Shown in pieces: positions 40,701-55,700 of a stretch of DNA of 64,000 nt. Under the pieces are notes generated by a model. That model was not told the DNA's origin and did no database searches. It saw only the letters and a program-made list of their open reading frames with translations. The translations under genes were made by a program, and so were the position numbers. The stretch is taken from NCBI RefSeq assembly GCF_023065955.2, contig NW_026622841.1:16068501-16132500 (forward strand), given 5' to 3'. Numbering within the stretch: the stretch's first letter is position 1; each line of letters starts with the position of its first letter. This DNA comes from Ursus arctos (taxonomy: Eukaryota; Chordata; Mammalia; Carnivora; Ursidae).

Positions 40701-43700
40701 GCCAGTTATCAAACCTGAGGAAAATACCATGGGAACCCCTGATTTGTAGCCATGTCAGACAGCACCCACTACTTGGGATTGGTGTCTGAAGTAGGAGACA
40801 GTCTTGTGCCCTTAACCTATGGGGTGAGTACTCTTTCCAGACAGTTAGTGTCAGAACTGTGTAGCGTGAGGGGGAAATCCGCACATTTGGTGTCAGAAGT
40901 GTTCTGTCAGTAGAGAAACAGTATCTTCCCTTTAATGGATCGCGTAAGTTCTTATTTGGATAACCGGAATAAATAACAAAAGACGCTAGCAGTAAGACTT
41001 CCGGCCTTTAAAACTCTTTCTTTGAACATTTTGAAAGAGTTAGAGGAAGCCAAACCAGTTTCCATGTGAACTGAAGTGTATTCATTCTGTGAGGCGAAGG
41101 TCCGAAGAGCCTGCTAGGCCGCAGAGTGTCGGAGCCACTCTGACCTTCGGGGTCCCCCCCTCCCCGTGCAGAGGAAGTGACTGAAATGTGGGGAGATTAA
41201 GTGATTTGCCCGGGATCACACAGCTGGGAGGTGACAACCAGGACCAAACGCGGGGCCCCTAGTGCTAAGCCTTGACAGCACATCGGCTGCCCCAATCCCA
41301 GCTCAGAAAGGCCCTGTGGACGTGGCAGCTGACAGATTTCCACACACGGGCCCCAGCAGAAAGCACTCGCAGTACAGAAACCGGACACGGCCCGCCGCCT
41401 CTCTTCAGGCCTACCCGGGCCACTGTGGGTGACGGAAGATTGTTCACATCTTACGTTTGATTGTGTGAAGATTCAGCCCTTACCTTCTCTTTATTCTTTC
41501 CCCTCCTTCCTACCTACTCCCCTCCTATCCTACCCTCTCCATTCCCAAATCCCCCGAATGCCACTATTCTCCATGTGTTAGACTTATCAGGATGAAAAGG
41601 TTGGTTCATTCCTGAAGGAATGGCCTTTCTTGACTCCAAGAAGGAAATCGTTTCCCTGGGTATCTTTCGGACCTACCCAACTGAGACATCACAGTCACAT
41701 CCTCTTCGGCGCAAGAGTCAGGGACGCACACGCCCACGCTGTACTCGGCTCCATCCTGAAAAACACAATGCCACAACGTTCTTTCATTTTAGCGTTCACA
41801 GCATACATGCGCCATCATTTCTAAGGCTTTGTGCTGCCCGAGATTAAGAAAGTTAGGCCAGGGGACAGAAAGGTTTGGAAAGATGTTTGCTGACGTCTTT
41901 GGAGATGGCTGCCCCATTACGGAGTGGTTCAAGTTAACTTTACAGAAGATCGGATGCTGTCATTTTAAATCAAAGTATGCAGCCGATCATTTACAAAGCC
42001 GCCACCACTGTGGGATCTGTCCCCGTGCACCTGTCCCCCACAGTACTAAGATTTGACAGTCCTGTGATTTTCAACAGAACTGCCAAGTGGTGATTTCTTA
42101 GTGACAGGACACAACATCTCAAGTAAAGATTTTATTCATGGGGCGCCTGGGTGGCTCAGTCGGTTAAAGCGGCTGCCTTTGGCTTGGGTTATGATCCCAA
42201 GGTCATGGGATCGAGCCCCGCATCAGGCTCCCTGCTCAGGAGGGAGTCTGCTTCTCCCTCTGCCTCCCACCCCCTCCCCCACCCCCGCTCGTGTTCTCTC
42301 TCGCTTGCTCACTCTCTCTCAAATAAATAAAACTTTTAAAAAGATTTTATTCATCAATCAAGCCCATGATTAGAATGCCTGTCCCAATAAAGAAAAGATC
42401 AAATACATAAATAAAAATTTCCAGAATGCTGCTTCTAAACATGTATCGTACATGACTGTGTAGGCCTGACCTTTTGCTCTGATATCAAAACCATTAATCT
42501 GCTTCAAAAATAAGATATGACGTTTGTACACACGGATTAAACCCTCAAGCAATCATTATCATAACCCTCGGTGGGACAAGCGGAGTTGGGTGATAATTTC
42601 TCTAGCTCCAATAGTTAACCATTGCAAGACCATTTTATAGCATTAGAATTAGAGAGCTTGGATTTCTTATTGCTATTTTATATGACTGTTTTTAGCCAAC
42701 CTGTTATTTTCTGTTAATGTGGTGTGACATCATAAAGTCTATTTTTGTATTTAACAGGAGGCCGTGTTTTTCCTGGTTTTATTTTCCAGCAGCAAAAGAG
42801 CTAACGTGCTTTGAAGATAGTGAGCCCTGTGACCTCAGTCAGATGCAGTGATGTTCATAGAAGTCCGGGCCCATCTGCTAAGATAGCCTCAAATTCCAAT
42901 CTGGGAGCTCTGTTTCTGGGACAGGGTTACAGGTAATGGGAAGTCCGCCCTCCTTCTGGTATTTCAGAAACAGATGGTGACTCAGGAGTTAATGCCCAGA
43001 AACACTGGCTGGGACTTGACCTTGGATTCCACATGAAGGTTGTTCAGAAGGCCTGCCCCATACGATGGAGCGGGGGGAATATCTGAAGGCCTAGGAGGTT
43101 CGGGGACAACTGCCTCCTGTCATGTCCCACACTTAAAACAGGCAAGTGGGGCTGTTTGCAATTTAGTTTTAATGTTTTGCCAAACATCTTAAGAGTTTTG
43201 GTTTTTTGTTTTTTTTTTTCAAGAGAAACAATCGACGGAGTTATATGAGGTTCCCCATCATGAAGTTCGGTTGTGCTCAGAGAGCATGAGTGCAGATCCC
43301 CACGCTCACCTGCACGATGCGAAGCTTGCAGTACTGTCCTCGGAAACTCCCCGACGGAGCACGCGTGGAGAGGCACTCGCTGTAAGATCCCAGCCTGTCC
43401 ACGTTTCCGTGGAGAACGTTGCTCCCAAGCTTCCCGACGGAGTCATACACTGAATTCCAAAGCAAAAGAAGTAGGTAAGGTTAGGGTCTTTGCGTTATTT
43501 TGAAATGAATTTATGGGCACTCAGTTCCACCTCGTAAAGCCATCAATCTGAAATGTTGGAAAACAGAAGAGAGACAGAGGCATTCCGATGCCACTCCGCG
43601 AGCCTCCGTCTTGTATCCACAGCCCGTCTACACTGCGGGAGAACAATGCTGTCTGTTCTCAGGTCGGCGGCATGGTCTGCTGCTGGAAAAAAAAAAATTA

Positions 43701-46700
43701 GGAATATGAATTCTTTTAAGTAGTACTTGGTTTGAGGGAGTAAAAAGATGTAGCTAGAAATTGGTAGCTTTTCTTTCTCCCCGATACAGCCAGGAGAAAA
43801 TACTCAGTCTTTAAAATTTTTTACTCAGTTTTGTGGGACCTCATTTTAGACAGTTAATTTTTTTTCTTATTTTTTATTTTATTTTATTTTATTTTTTTTT
43901 ACCGTCAGGAGCAGTCCGGAGCCGTCACCAGGCTCCCCTGTTAACGACGCTCTTCACCTTGGCCCTGCGAAGCTCTTCTTTTGTTTGTGCTCTTAAGTGT
44001 TCTTGTGTCCTTCACTTTAAATAATTCATTTCCTTTCATTTTCCCTCGTCTCTTCCTTCCTCTCTCCCTTCCCCATTACCCCGACCCTGTACGTTTTTGA
44101 TGTCTGTCCTCTCATTCACAGATGTTCTTTTTTTGTGTAAGTGTATTTATAATTTATATACATGATTTTGTGCTTCGGACTTCCTGTTTCTACACATGTC
44201 ACTCAGTGCTACGTTGGTGATGTTATTCGTGTTCTGTTTATGGTGCTACTGCGCTCACAGTCCAGACCTTCTAACTACCTGTAATAATTCATCAGAATCA
44301 TAGACTTAGCTAGTCCCTGGGCGATAGACACAGAGATGGCCTGCAACCCACAGAAACACCCTGAGTGTCTCCATACAGACCTACGTGAGGCTTAGCTCAG
44401 GATATACACCTGCGAGTGGGATTGCTGGGTCATAAAGTAAACGAACACTGGTAAATCCCACCGGATTGTGCTCCAGAGTGACTCCCCCAGTCTACCCTTC
44501 CCAGGGATGCTGATTCCTATTTCTTCTTTGCATTGTCCAGCTTTCTTGTTTTGGGCAATGAATGGATGTGAAATGCTATCCAGGGGTGCTAGCTGGCTCA
44601 GTTAGCATAGCAAACAACAGTTGATCTCAGGGTCATGAGTTCAAGACCCACATTGAGTGTAGAGTTTATTTAGGAAAGAAAAAAAAAAAGATAGTTAAAA
44701 CGCTATCCAGGGGCACCTGGGTGGCTCAGTCGGTTAAGCGTCTGCCTTCGGCTCAGGTCATGATCTCAGGGTCCTGGGATTGAGCCCCACATTGGGCTCC
44801 CTGCTCAGCACAAAGTCTGCTTCTCCCTCTCTCTCTCTGCCCTTCCCTCCCCTCATGCTCTCTCTCTAATAAATAAAGTTTTAAAAAATAATAAAATAAA
44901 ATGCTATACGGTTGTTTTAACTTTCATTTCTCTAATTACAAAAAAGTCGGGGTATTTCTGTCAGCCAGCCATTGAAGTACTCTCTTCTGTCAAGTGCTGT
45001 GTGTGTCCTTTGCCCATGGTTATGGATTTGCTCTTTGATGTGCAAGAGCTCCTTGTCACTCTGTCTACTGGTCCCTGTCTACCTGATTCACTGAAAACAT
45101 TTAGAGTCAGTCGGTTATCTGTGGGTTCCCTATCCACGGCGTCCTTTGTTGGACAGAAATCCATTCTTCTGAGCCTACGCTTTCTGTTCCAGTCTTTCGA
45201 CAACCTTTGTTCTGGTCAAGACTGCCTGCATAATTGGCAGGGCTAATGCAAAATGAAAATGCAGAGCCTCTTGTTTAAGAATATTGAGATGGTGACAGCA
45301 AATCACACTTAAATCAAGTGTGGGGCCCTTTGAAGTGTGGGGCCTGTGTGACTGCAAAGGTCACATGCCTACAAAGCCAGTCCTTGTTCTAATACCGGAA
45401 CCACATGGTTTTTAGTATTATGGATTTGTAGTATACTGCATATCTGCTTTTAGTCTTTTTTTTTTTTTTAGGTTTTGTTTATTCATTTAAGAGTGAGCAC
45501 AGAGCGGGAGAGAGAATGAGCCTGAGCAGGAGGAGGGGCAGAGGGAGAAGCAGGCTCCCCACTGAGCGGAAAGCCCACTGCGGGGCTCGATCCCAGGATG
45601 CTGGGATCATGACCTGAGCTGAAGGCAGACGCTTAACCTACTGAGCCACCCAGGCGCCCCTGCCTTTAGTCTTCTTTTCAAAGTTGAGCTAGTTAATTTG
45701 TAGACCATTAAGGATTCATACAAATTTCAGAAAATCTGTATTCAGAAAATTTCAGGAAACATTTATTGAGCTCCTTGAAATATCCAACTAGAATATTGAC
45801 TGAAATTGCTCCAAATTTATAGATTATATGGGGGTAAGTTGACATCATTTTTGTATTAAGCCATCATTGGATGTCAGTCTTCTTTTCTGTCCTTATGTGA
45901 AATTTTACATTTTTCCTTGGTAATCTTAACACAGATTGTTTAAAAGATTCCTAGATAGTGTATAGTTGGCTATTTTTCTTGATGTTTTATTTTCAATTAT
46001 ATTTTCCGATTGATTGTTGCTGGTGTAGAAAAATGCTATTGATTTTTATAATAGGTTTTGGTATCTGGCACATTTGCTAAGCATTCTTATTCGTGTTGTA
46101 ATCTTATTTCTTCCTTGTCAATTCTTGTACCACTTTTCCCCCCTTTTCTAGCTTTGGAATCAAAATTACAATGAAATTTATAAGGAGCATTGGGTAGCTT
46201 TCACACTTTTTATTTTCTGGAACAACCGTAATTAACACTGGTTGCCCGGAGTTGGGAATAGTAGAGGGAGGGATTACACATGTTGGCAATGCAAAGGAGA
46301 ACTTTATGGTGATAGACAGTTCTGTGTCCTGATTGTGGTGTGGGTTACACAGTCTACACGTGTGCTATAACAACACAGAGCTACCCACACACATTGTACA
46401 ATTCTTTTTATATCGTCCTATAATTATGTTCAATGCAACCATTAGGAGGAATTGAATGAAAGACGTGGGGCCCCTCTGAGACTGTGTGTTCATGGATTCT
46501 AGTATTTTTTCACTTGGCATCCGTTCATCATGGGGCCAATTTTTGTATTAACTACATTTTCTTATTTTCTGTATTTGTGACGCTCTGACATTTGTGGCCT
46601 CCCTGGCTGCGGAGAGACGGCCCATCCTTGATCTATCCAATTCTTAGAGCAAACACTTTCCCACGTGGCCCCCCAGCGTGGCCTTCCCCCATCTTGGGAA

Positions 46701-49700
46701 ACGAAAGCAATAAAAATCTTTCAGTGGCATTGTCCTCTTCCTGCTGTCGCTCAGTCACCTCCATCAATGAAAACCTGTAGGTGTAATTGATACACTTCGG
46801 TGCAATTTTTGCAACTTCCCGTAAATCTACCATTATTTAAAAATAAAAAGGTATTGTAAAAAGTAAGTGTTGGGCAGCTTTTCTATTTTCGGAATCTTTA
46901 ATTTTGACAGCTGGTGTTTTCATTGTCACTCCTCGTTCTAAGTGTTTCGTGACCTTGTTTGGTGGTAACCCTCATCATGTCTTTTTGTGACACAAGGGCT
47001 CTGCGTAACACGTTACTCAGTTTCCATACACGTAGGGTTTCTCTTTTAGCTCTGCCTTTGTCATTTCGAAGTCAGGTGTCTGATTATCTTTCTTTCTGGA
47101 AATTTTTACAATTTCCTCATCGTGTTTCATGTTCTTAAGTTTAGGTCGGTCCCGATGCGTATGTCGATGTGAATTTTCTTTATCAGTCTGGTTTGGCATT
47201 CTGTAAACCAGTTCGATCTGATGTCTTTTATCTTCTTTTAATTCTGGAGAAAATATTGCTCTTATTTGTTAAATATTTCCTTCCTTCTGCTTGTTTGGTT
47301 ACGTGTCTCCTTCTGACGGCACTTCTGGCCTCAAAATCTCTTAGTGGTTTGTTTCCCAGCTCTTTATTCCTTCCGGCTGTACTTGGAGTGTTCCCTTAAA
47401 TGGAACTCCCAGCTCCTTGTGTTCCTTGGCCTCCATCTACCCTACTCTTTATCCCATCTATTGTGCTATTTATCCATTTCAACTAGTTTTACTCTAATAG
47501 TCTGTCTTGCTTTTATGATATTTTTAAAGATCTATTTATTTATTTGAGAAAGAGAGAGAGAGAGAATGCACGCGTGAGTTAGGGAAGGGGCAGAAGGCAA
47601 GGGAGAGAATCCTTAAGCATTGAGCATGGAGCCCCATGTGGGGCTCAATCCCAGGACCCTGAGATCCTGAGCTGAAATCAAGAGTCAGATGCTTACCCAC
47701 CTGAGCCACCCAGGCGCCCCTTGCCTTCATGATTTTTTATTCATACTTTGTATTACCGATATTCTCCTTTAGCTCTCTGATTATACTTATTGTGTTTTTA
47801 TTTTTGTTAAGATTTATTTATTTCTTTTAGCGAGAGAGAGAGAGAAGGGGAGCGGCAGAGGGAGAAGGAGAGGAAGAGAATCTCGAGCAGACTCCTCTCT
47901 GAGCACAGAGCCCACTGCGGGGTTCCATCTCCTGACCCTGAGATCATGACCTGAGCAGAAACCAAGAGTCAGACCCTCAACTGACTGAGCCACCCAGGCG
48001 CCCCTACTGTGCTTATGTTAACTCTTTGATGACCGTCTGTTCCAATAATTCAGCTTCATGTAGTACACATATTCGCTCAATTCACTGGCATTAGCTTCAA
48101 GAACACAGTAGGGGCGCCTGGGTGGCCCCGTCATAAGCGTCTACCTTCAGCTCAGGTCCTGATCTCAGGGTCCTGGGATCGAGTCCCTCATCAGGGTCCC
48201 AGCTCAGTGGGGAGTCTGCTTCTCCCACTCCTCCCTGCTCGTGCTCTCTCTTGCTATCTCTGTCACTCTCTCTGTCTCTCTCTCTCAAATAAATAAATAT
48301 TTTAAAAAAAGAATATAGTAAACATGATACAGTTGGATTTTCTTCTAAGCTTGATTAATATGGTCCAGTTGATCACTTTCCCTTAAAGTTACTCGGTAAG
48401 ACCTATGCTGCCAGAGCCAGATCCTCACATTATGCCAACAACAGCCAACATACGGAGACGATTATGTGCCCAGAGCTGTTTTGAGTGCCTTCTGTCCATT
48501 GTCTCGTCTACTCCTCACACAATCCTATGAGATTATGAGTAATCATGTTAATCTCCATTTTACAGATTCATAAACAGAGGCAAAAGATGGTCAATAATGT
48601 ACACAGCCACATAAATCTGCCCCTTTCTAACGGCTCACAGAATCAGCGCTGGGTGCTTCAACTAAGAATCAGAGCTGTGTGTTCAAATCCATCTTGACCT
48701 GAACCCATAACCTCTCGCCGTCTAGAATATACAAAATACCCTGTTTTTACATGTCAGTTTGGTATATAAGTTCTTATTTATAACTAGAGATGGTGATGTT
48801 CCTTAGAATGAGTGGGAAAAAAACTCCACATACAGCTTGGCCAATTATGCATCTCTTCTTGCATTTCTGTCTTTGTCTTTGCTAACAGTTGGGTTTCTGA
48901 GAGTTAACCTAAAAATCAGATGGAAGGAACTGCATTTTGCTTACACGTGTGCTTTAAAAAAAAAAAAAATAATAATAATATATGATTTTAAAAACCTCCC
49001 AGGCTGGGGTGCCTGGGTGGCTCAGTCATTAAGCGTCTGCCTTTGGCCCAGGGCGTGATCCCAGGGTCCTGGGATCGAGCCCCACATCGGGCTCCCTGCT
49101 CCACTGGGAGCCTGCTTCTTCCTCTCCCACTCCCCCTGCTTGTGTTCCCTCTCTCGCTGGCTGTCTCTCTCTCTCTCTCTCTGTCAAATAAATAAATAAA
49201 TAAAACCTTTAAAAAAAAAAAAAGAAGAATCTGCCCCAGGAAACACATACAAGCATGCAATTGCAAGATGGTTGTGGCAATAATGCCTGTAAAGGCAAAA
49301 AAGTAGACATACACTATTAGGTTGAACCACATGAAAATTCCATTTTATGAGACGAAAACTATTTAATGTCAGAAATGTCAAATAGTTCAACCTTTGTCAG
49401 GAAAAGGGTAAATGAACTATGGTACTTTCGTATTTTATAATGCTCTGCAACAATGAAAATGAGTTAGATCTATATTTGATGCTATGGGAAATGCTCCAAG
49501 ACATACTGTTCTGTGGGAAACAAAGAAGTTCATGAACAATTAATGTAGGGGTGCCTGGGTGGCTTAGTTGGTTAAGCGGCTGACTCCTGATTTTGGCTCA
49601 GGTCATGATCTCAGGGTCCTGAGACTGAGTTCCATGTCGGGTTCCATGCTCAGTGGGGAGTCTGCTTGAGGATTCTCTGTCTCTCTCTGCCCCACCCCCT

Positions 49701-52700
49701 GCTTGAGTACTCTCTCTCTCTCAAATAAATAAATCTTTTTTTAAAAAAGAACAATAAATGTATTTTTCAATTTTACAAAGCAAAACAACATCTTTCTAGT
49801 AGATACATATCTAGTAGGTACATATTGCACAAAAACGCAAGGAGAAGGTTCTGGAAAGTTCTAGAAGGCGATATACCCATTGATAAGAGCTGTTATCCAA
49901 GAAAGGGACTGAGAATTAAATGAGGGAACAAAAAACTACTTAAACTTGGTCTGTATTGTTTTGATTCTTTTACAGTGAGAATAGATTCGTATATTATTTA
50001 GTAAATATATAAACAATAAAATATAAAAAAATTTTAAATATATATTTTTTAAAAAAATTCTTCAGTGGTATTTCATTATCTAGAGTAGGAGTTGGCACAC
50101 TGTGGCCCTGTTTTTGTAAGTAAAATTTTATAGGAATACAGCATCTCATTTGCTTACACATATGTTGTCAACACTGCTTTCTAGATACAGGCAGGGTTCA
50201 GTAGTTGCGACAGAGGCTGTGTGGCCCACAAAAACAAAGTATTTGCTATAGGGTCCTTTAAAGGGAAACTGCAGACCTCTTATCTAGAGCTGTGATTCTC
50301 AAGTCTGGGCAGCCATTAGAATCCCCTGGGGCATCTTTAAAAAACACCAAGACCCAGGCCAGGTTTCACCCTCATGAAGAATGAGGTCAGGGTGTGGCTT
50401 GGGCATTAACTGGTTTTTTAAATTTTCCCAGGTGATGCCCTGTGCAGCCAGACTTGATTGCTCTGATCTTTAAGTTTAATTCCAGACTCCTGAGAGTGGT
50501 TTCAAAGGCCCTTCGTGACCGGACCTGCCTCTCCAGGCTCGTCCTCCCACACCCACACCCACACCCATTTCCTCTGCTCCATTATACAGAACACACCAGG
50601 CCTGCACTTGTCTGTTTTTCTGCTTGGAATGTCCTTCCTTCCTGTCTGCCTGGCAAATGTGGAATCATCCTTTGGGTCTCGGCAGAAGGATGGTCTCCCT
50701 TGGGAAGCAGTCTAGACCCTTGCTTGGTGGGTCACACTTAAAGGCGTGTAATGGTTCACCTGTCTGTCTCCTATGTAAGGGAGGGTTCCTATTTCCATTA
50801 ATGGATATCTCAGAGGAGGAACTCAAAAAACATTTGCTGGATGGAACTAAACTTTGAAAAAATTAAATTCAAATGCCCAAAATCCAGCTCCATGAATGTA
50901 TTTTGAGGTCTTCCATGTGTCAAGAAAACCAGCAACACTTTAAAAAAACCAGATGCATTTATTAGACATAAGCTAAATGATTCTCCTGTTCCCTTTCTCT
51001 ATCACTGAGTATTCCCAACACTGTGGCCTGAAGTTTAAGGATCTGTAACTATAAGAGTCCAAGGAGATAAAAACAAGAGAGATGTCAATACTGAGCTTGA
51101 CTTAATCCTTAGATAAAACTCTAAAGGACTAATTTAGAGAGATACCCAATTATTCTCTTGAGAAGATCAAATTCCACTTTTTTAATTTTTCCAGTTGGTG
51201 TTCTGCTTTGTAAACTGATTGGATTTATGGTTTTCTGGCTGAGGTTATTTCGGATGCACGCAAGTTTCAATTGCATTTGCTTCCTTTCCGATTATGAACT
51301 CAAACGGACAAGTTGCCCTTTTCTTGCCTCCTGCTTAATTGGTTTCTGTCAGGAACCCGAGATGCTGGGCCAAGGCCGCCATCCAAATAAAAATACATAG
51401 TGATTGTCATGGGAGGAAGGCATAGGATAAACTAATGATTAATCCCACCTGCTGCTTCAAATCACATGGCAGTTGTTCCAAATTTTCATTTCCAAAAGAT
51501 GAAAAACAACTCGTTTTAATTCTGCTGGGCTAATTGGCAGACAGATTGCTTTCTCACATGGTGGTGATAATATGTGGATATTAAAATGTGGAGCTGATTA
51601 ATTTCTGGGTTTGAAAGGAGGAAAGACAGACCCTGGTCAGTGGTCTTAATGTTGTAAAATATGGATGCACTTATACCATGACGCTGAAGGCAGCAGAAGC
51701 TTCTAGAATGCTAAGCCACAAAGAAATCCTGAAAGTAAGGATCATCTACAGCATTATCAGCAAATATTTATTAAGCACCTACCAGATCGCTGTGTTACGT
51801 TGGAGAATTTTAAAAACTAGAATTGAATAGTCCTGGCACTATTGTCGATGATACAGGGCATACACAGAAAACACTAGCCATCTGTTGCCAGAGATCTCCT
51901 TGTTAGTAAGAAAGAGATCCGAATGTGCTATCAATTTGATATCCGAAGTTCCTAAAGCAGCTTTTTACAAACACCTTCTGGAAGTCCCCCTTGTGTCTGG
52001 TCAACTATTAATCTTGGACTTGGAGACCAAGAATAGCAGGGGTATTAGTTCTCTGTGACCACTATTACAAATTCCCACAAACTTGGTGGCTTAAAACCAC
52101 AGATATTTGTTCTCTCACAATTTTGGAGGCCAGAAGTCCAAAATCAGTATCACTGGGCAGAAATCAAGATGTCCACAGGGCCACATGCCTTCTGGAGGCT
52201 TTAGGAGAGACCCATTCTTTGCCCCTTCCAGCTTCTAATGGCTGCCGGCATCCCTTGGCTTGTGGCCACATCACTCCGATGTCTGCCTCTATGGTTACAG
52301 CACCCTCCCCTCTGTGTGTCAAATCTCCCTCTGCCTCCTACCTCTAAGGGTGCATGTGATTGCCTTTAGGGCCCATCTGGATAATCCGGGATAATTTCCT
52401 CATCTCAACATCTTTAACTTAATCACGTGGACAAAGATGTTATTTCCATATGAGGTAACACTCACAGGTCTCAGGAATGAGAATGTCGATGTCAGTAGGG
52501 GCGCCATGTTTCAGCCCACTACAGCCTGGATGTGTCTGAAATCCAGCTAATCCAGACATTTCAGTGGATGCCACTCTGCCACCCTTGCTCTAGTACGAGA
52601 TTTCATTTGTTTCAGCAGTTTTTCTGTCCCGAGCTCCGGCACTGGTGGAGGGGCTGGCCTTGAGGAAAACGCCCTTCAGACTCACAGCCAGATGGGAAAA

Positions 52701-55700
52701 GAGCAACGTCTGCAAATCCAAATCAAGTTGAGGGCCAGTCCTCCAACGATAACAAGAGAACAAAAGCTCAGCTGGGACCAGTGACCGGCTAGCCCAGTAG
52801 GTACCGACCTACAGCTTGTCTCCTGTAACAGGGTATAAACCACGGGCCTTGCCTTCCAGGAAAGAGGATGAGACACACAGAGAAGAGACAGGAAATAATC
52901 ATTCCAAGAGATGAACAAGGAAGCCAGAGGGGGTAAGTTATCAGAGGAGGAAGCTCAGCAACCCCGCCATCGGGTGGGCTGAGAAACCTGACATGGGGAC
53001 CGGGGAGAAGGGACTTGAGGGGTTAACAATTTTTAAAACACAAATAGCTGCTTGGGGAAGATTTCAAGGATGTTATGAGATTAGAGAAAACAGGAAATGA
53101 AAAGCCCTGCAGACTGCTTGGGAACCAGAGCCCCCCCCCCATTCCGTCCCTGAGGAATTAAGTGCAGGAACATGCAGACATCATGTGAACCCAGGGGGGG
53201 CCTCGCTCTGTTGAGCACAGTTTTAATTCCATATAAATAGCACCCCCTGAAAGGCCTCTGTGGCAGATGGTGTTATAAATGGCCCGGGTGGATGTTATGA
53301 AATGGGCATGGGCGGGCCGGGTGTATCTCAGAGAAAATGAGTTCCAGCATCTACCTGAGACCGCTTGTTTTGTGTTTTGTTTTTTGTCTCTGAAATAGAT
53401 GCATACCTTTTTAATCCGGAGGGTGTGTTTGGGAGCCCATAGTTTCCCGTGTTTCTTTCCTGGTGCTGTCCTGATTTCCACCAACTGGGTGGCTTATAAC
53501 AGCAGACCTGTACCGTGCCACGGCTCTGAAGACCAGAAGTCTGAAATCACGGGGTCCGCGGGCTTGGTGCCTTTTGGAGACTCTGAGGGAGAATCTGTTC
53601 ATGCCTCTCCTCTAACTTCTGGTGGTTGCTGGCAATGCTTGGTGTTCCCTAGCTTGTAGATGCAGCCCTCCGATCTCTGTCTCTGTCCTTACACGGCAAC
53701 TCTCCCTGTGGGTCTCTGTGTAGAAATTCCCTTCTTACAAGGACACCAGCCATTGTCCTAGGGCACTGCCTGACCCAGCACGATCTCATCCTAACTTCAG
53801 CACATCCACAAAGACCCTATTTCCAAACAGGATCACATTCACAGGGACCAGGGGTTAGGGTATCAACATATCTTTTTGGAAGACACAATTCAACCCACAA
53901 CACTCTCCAAGTGGGTATTCTAATCCAAGCCAAAGATGTTTGTGTGACCTGGTTGGGGATGCTTTGGGCCTGGAGGCAAGAAGCCGCCATGTGCTCAGGG
54001 AAGGTGTGATAAGTTTATGGAGAGACGGGATCCCAAGATAATGGATGTCGGAGAACCTGGTGGGCCATGGCAAAAGATCTGCAGAAATAGCCAGTCAGGT
54101 GTCTACCAGGACCAAAGAAACATAACACAACTTCAATGTCTCCTTTTAATGGAGTTTCTAATATGTATTCTGGTCATCCGCCCATTAAATTATGTACATA
54201 TATACCGAGTGCCTATGGGGATATAGCTTGGGGGTAGAGCATCTGACAACATATATTCCAAGTGCCGCTGTCCTCTCTGGGCTCTGGGCTGGAAAGGGAG
54301 CTTTCACACACGATTACGTGACATTTAATATGCTAAGAAGGCATAAAGAGGAAAATAAGAAACACCTATGTTCCTATCACCCAGCTTAAAAAGTGAAACG
54401 TGATTCATCATTTGAAATCTGACAGGACCCCAATCACGCCCCCAGCCCGACCAGCTGGTCCCACTCCAAGACGACGTCTAACTCCATTTGGAGGTCATCA
54501 TTTTCACACGTCTCTTTCCACTGTCTGTCTGACACATACCTGTCTCCCCAAACAACACAGCAGCCTAATGTCATATTTGGTCCCTTTAGATCCCGCATGT
54601 ATTCTTCCACAACTTTCTTCGTTGATGTTCTTTCTGCATATTCCCCCAACATTGGCCCATGTGGTGCTGCTTTATTCCTTCCTGCCATGTTTTTTCATGT
54701 TTCTCTCGCTGCTTATTTTAGGCAGTGATTGAAAGCACAAGCTTGGGAATCCAATGACCTGGGCTCAAACCCTATCTCTGCCACTTATTTTGGGCAAGAT
54801 GCTTTACATCGCTGTGGCTCCCTTTTGTCATTTATAAAATAGAGAAAATTCCCTGCTCAGAGCGGGCCTGCCGGAACTCGGTGGGACAGCCCTCGTGCAA
54901 GCTGGGAGCCACCCCCCACGTAAAAGTGCTCTCTAAATATTGACTCATCATTTTTCCATCCGCATGACTGTCAGGAAAACCATGCTGAGAAGAAAGGTCA
55001 GAATCACGCTCTGTACCCAAAACTCTCAGGCAAAATGTCGAAGCAACAGCGTCAAGTGTTTTCTGGTGCGTTAGAAAGCAAATCGATTACAACAACTACA
55101 GATAGCTTTCATCTACTCAGTTAACTAATGGTCGTCTAGCCCATTTGTATAAATCATTTGATTCTTTCTTGGACCATTGACCTTTGGGAAACCTTTTTCA
55201 CTAAAGAAAAAAGCTTTTCAGTTTCCAGGCCCCTACAGACGGAATATTGTTGGAACATGACCAGAGTAACTTGTAAGGCAAATAGTGTGTCAACGCGGCT
55301 GTGTTGACTAACAATGACAACACGCACCACCACCTCATCACCAGCGGTCTCAGCCAGTCCCTGTACCCTGGGATTTTCTTGGCCAGCGTGTTTGGCCCGG
55401 GTTTGTCAGAATGTTCCCTGTTTGGTTTCAGCCAGTGTTCTAACAAAACATCATCAGCTCTAAAATGGGATTTGAAGATGGCCATTGAATGAGTTGGATT
55501 TATATGTTTTCCAACGTCGCACTGAATATCAGGACATGTAATCCAGTGTCGAATGGCAATTGCTTCCGATCACGGGCTATTTTGAATCCCCCCATATTAG
55601 ATCAAAACTTTTGTCTGCCTGTATGATGTGTATTTGCTACTGTTTTCCAACACAGAATAAATTAGTCACGTGTCCAAATGCAAATGGAAATCGCGATGAT

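Larger units (their letters stand above)
35174..41676. other. OACYL: Intron 3
   Basis: Contains a MER5A-like fragment (35655-35850), MIRs (36065-36290 and 36420-36510), a (GT)n tract (37662-37705), a MaLR LTR fragment (38315-38650), an unclassified ancient repeat (40360-40920) and MIR-like text at 41190-41260. A phase-compatible pseudo-exon at 38763-38829 is listed as rejected. Confidence 0.55.

Noticed and set aside
41465..41600. Strong-looking donor (GAGAAG|GTAAGG) on the minus strand
   Set aside because: The upstream sequence is purine-rich with no acceptor and no open coding frame.
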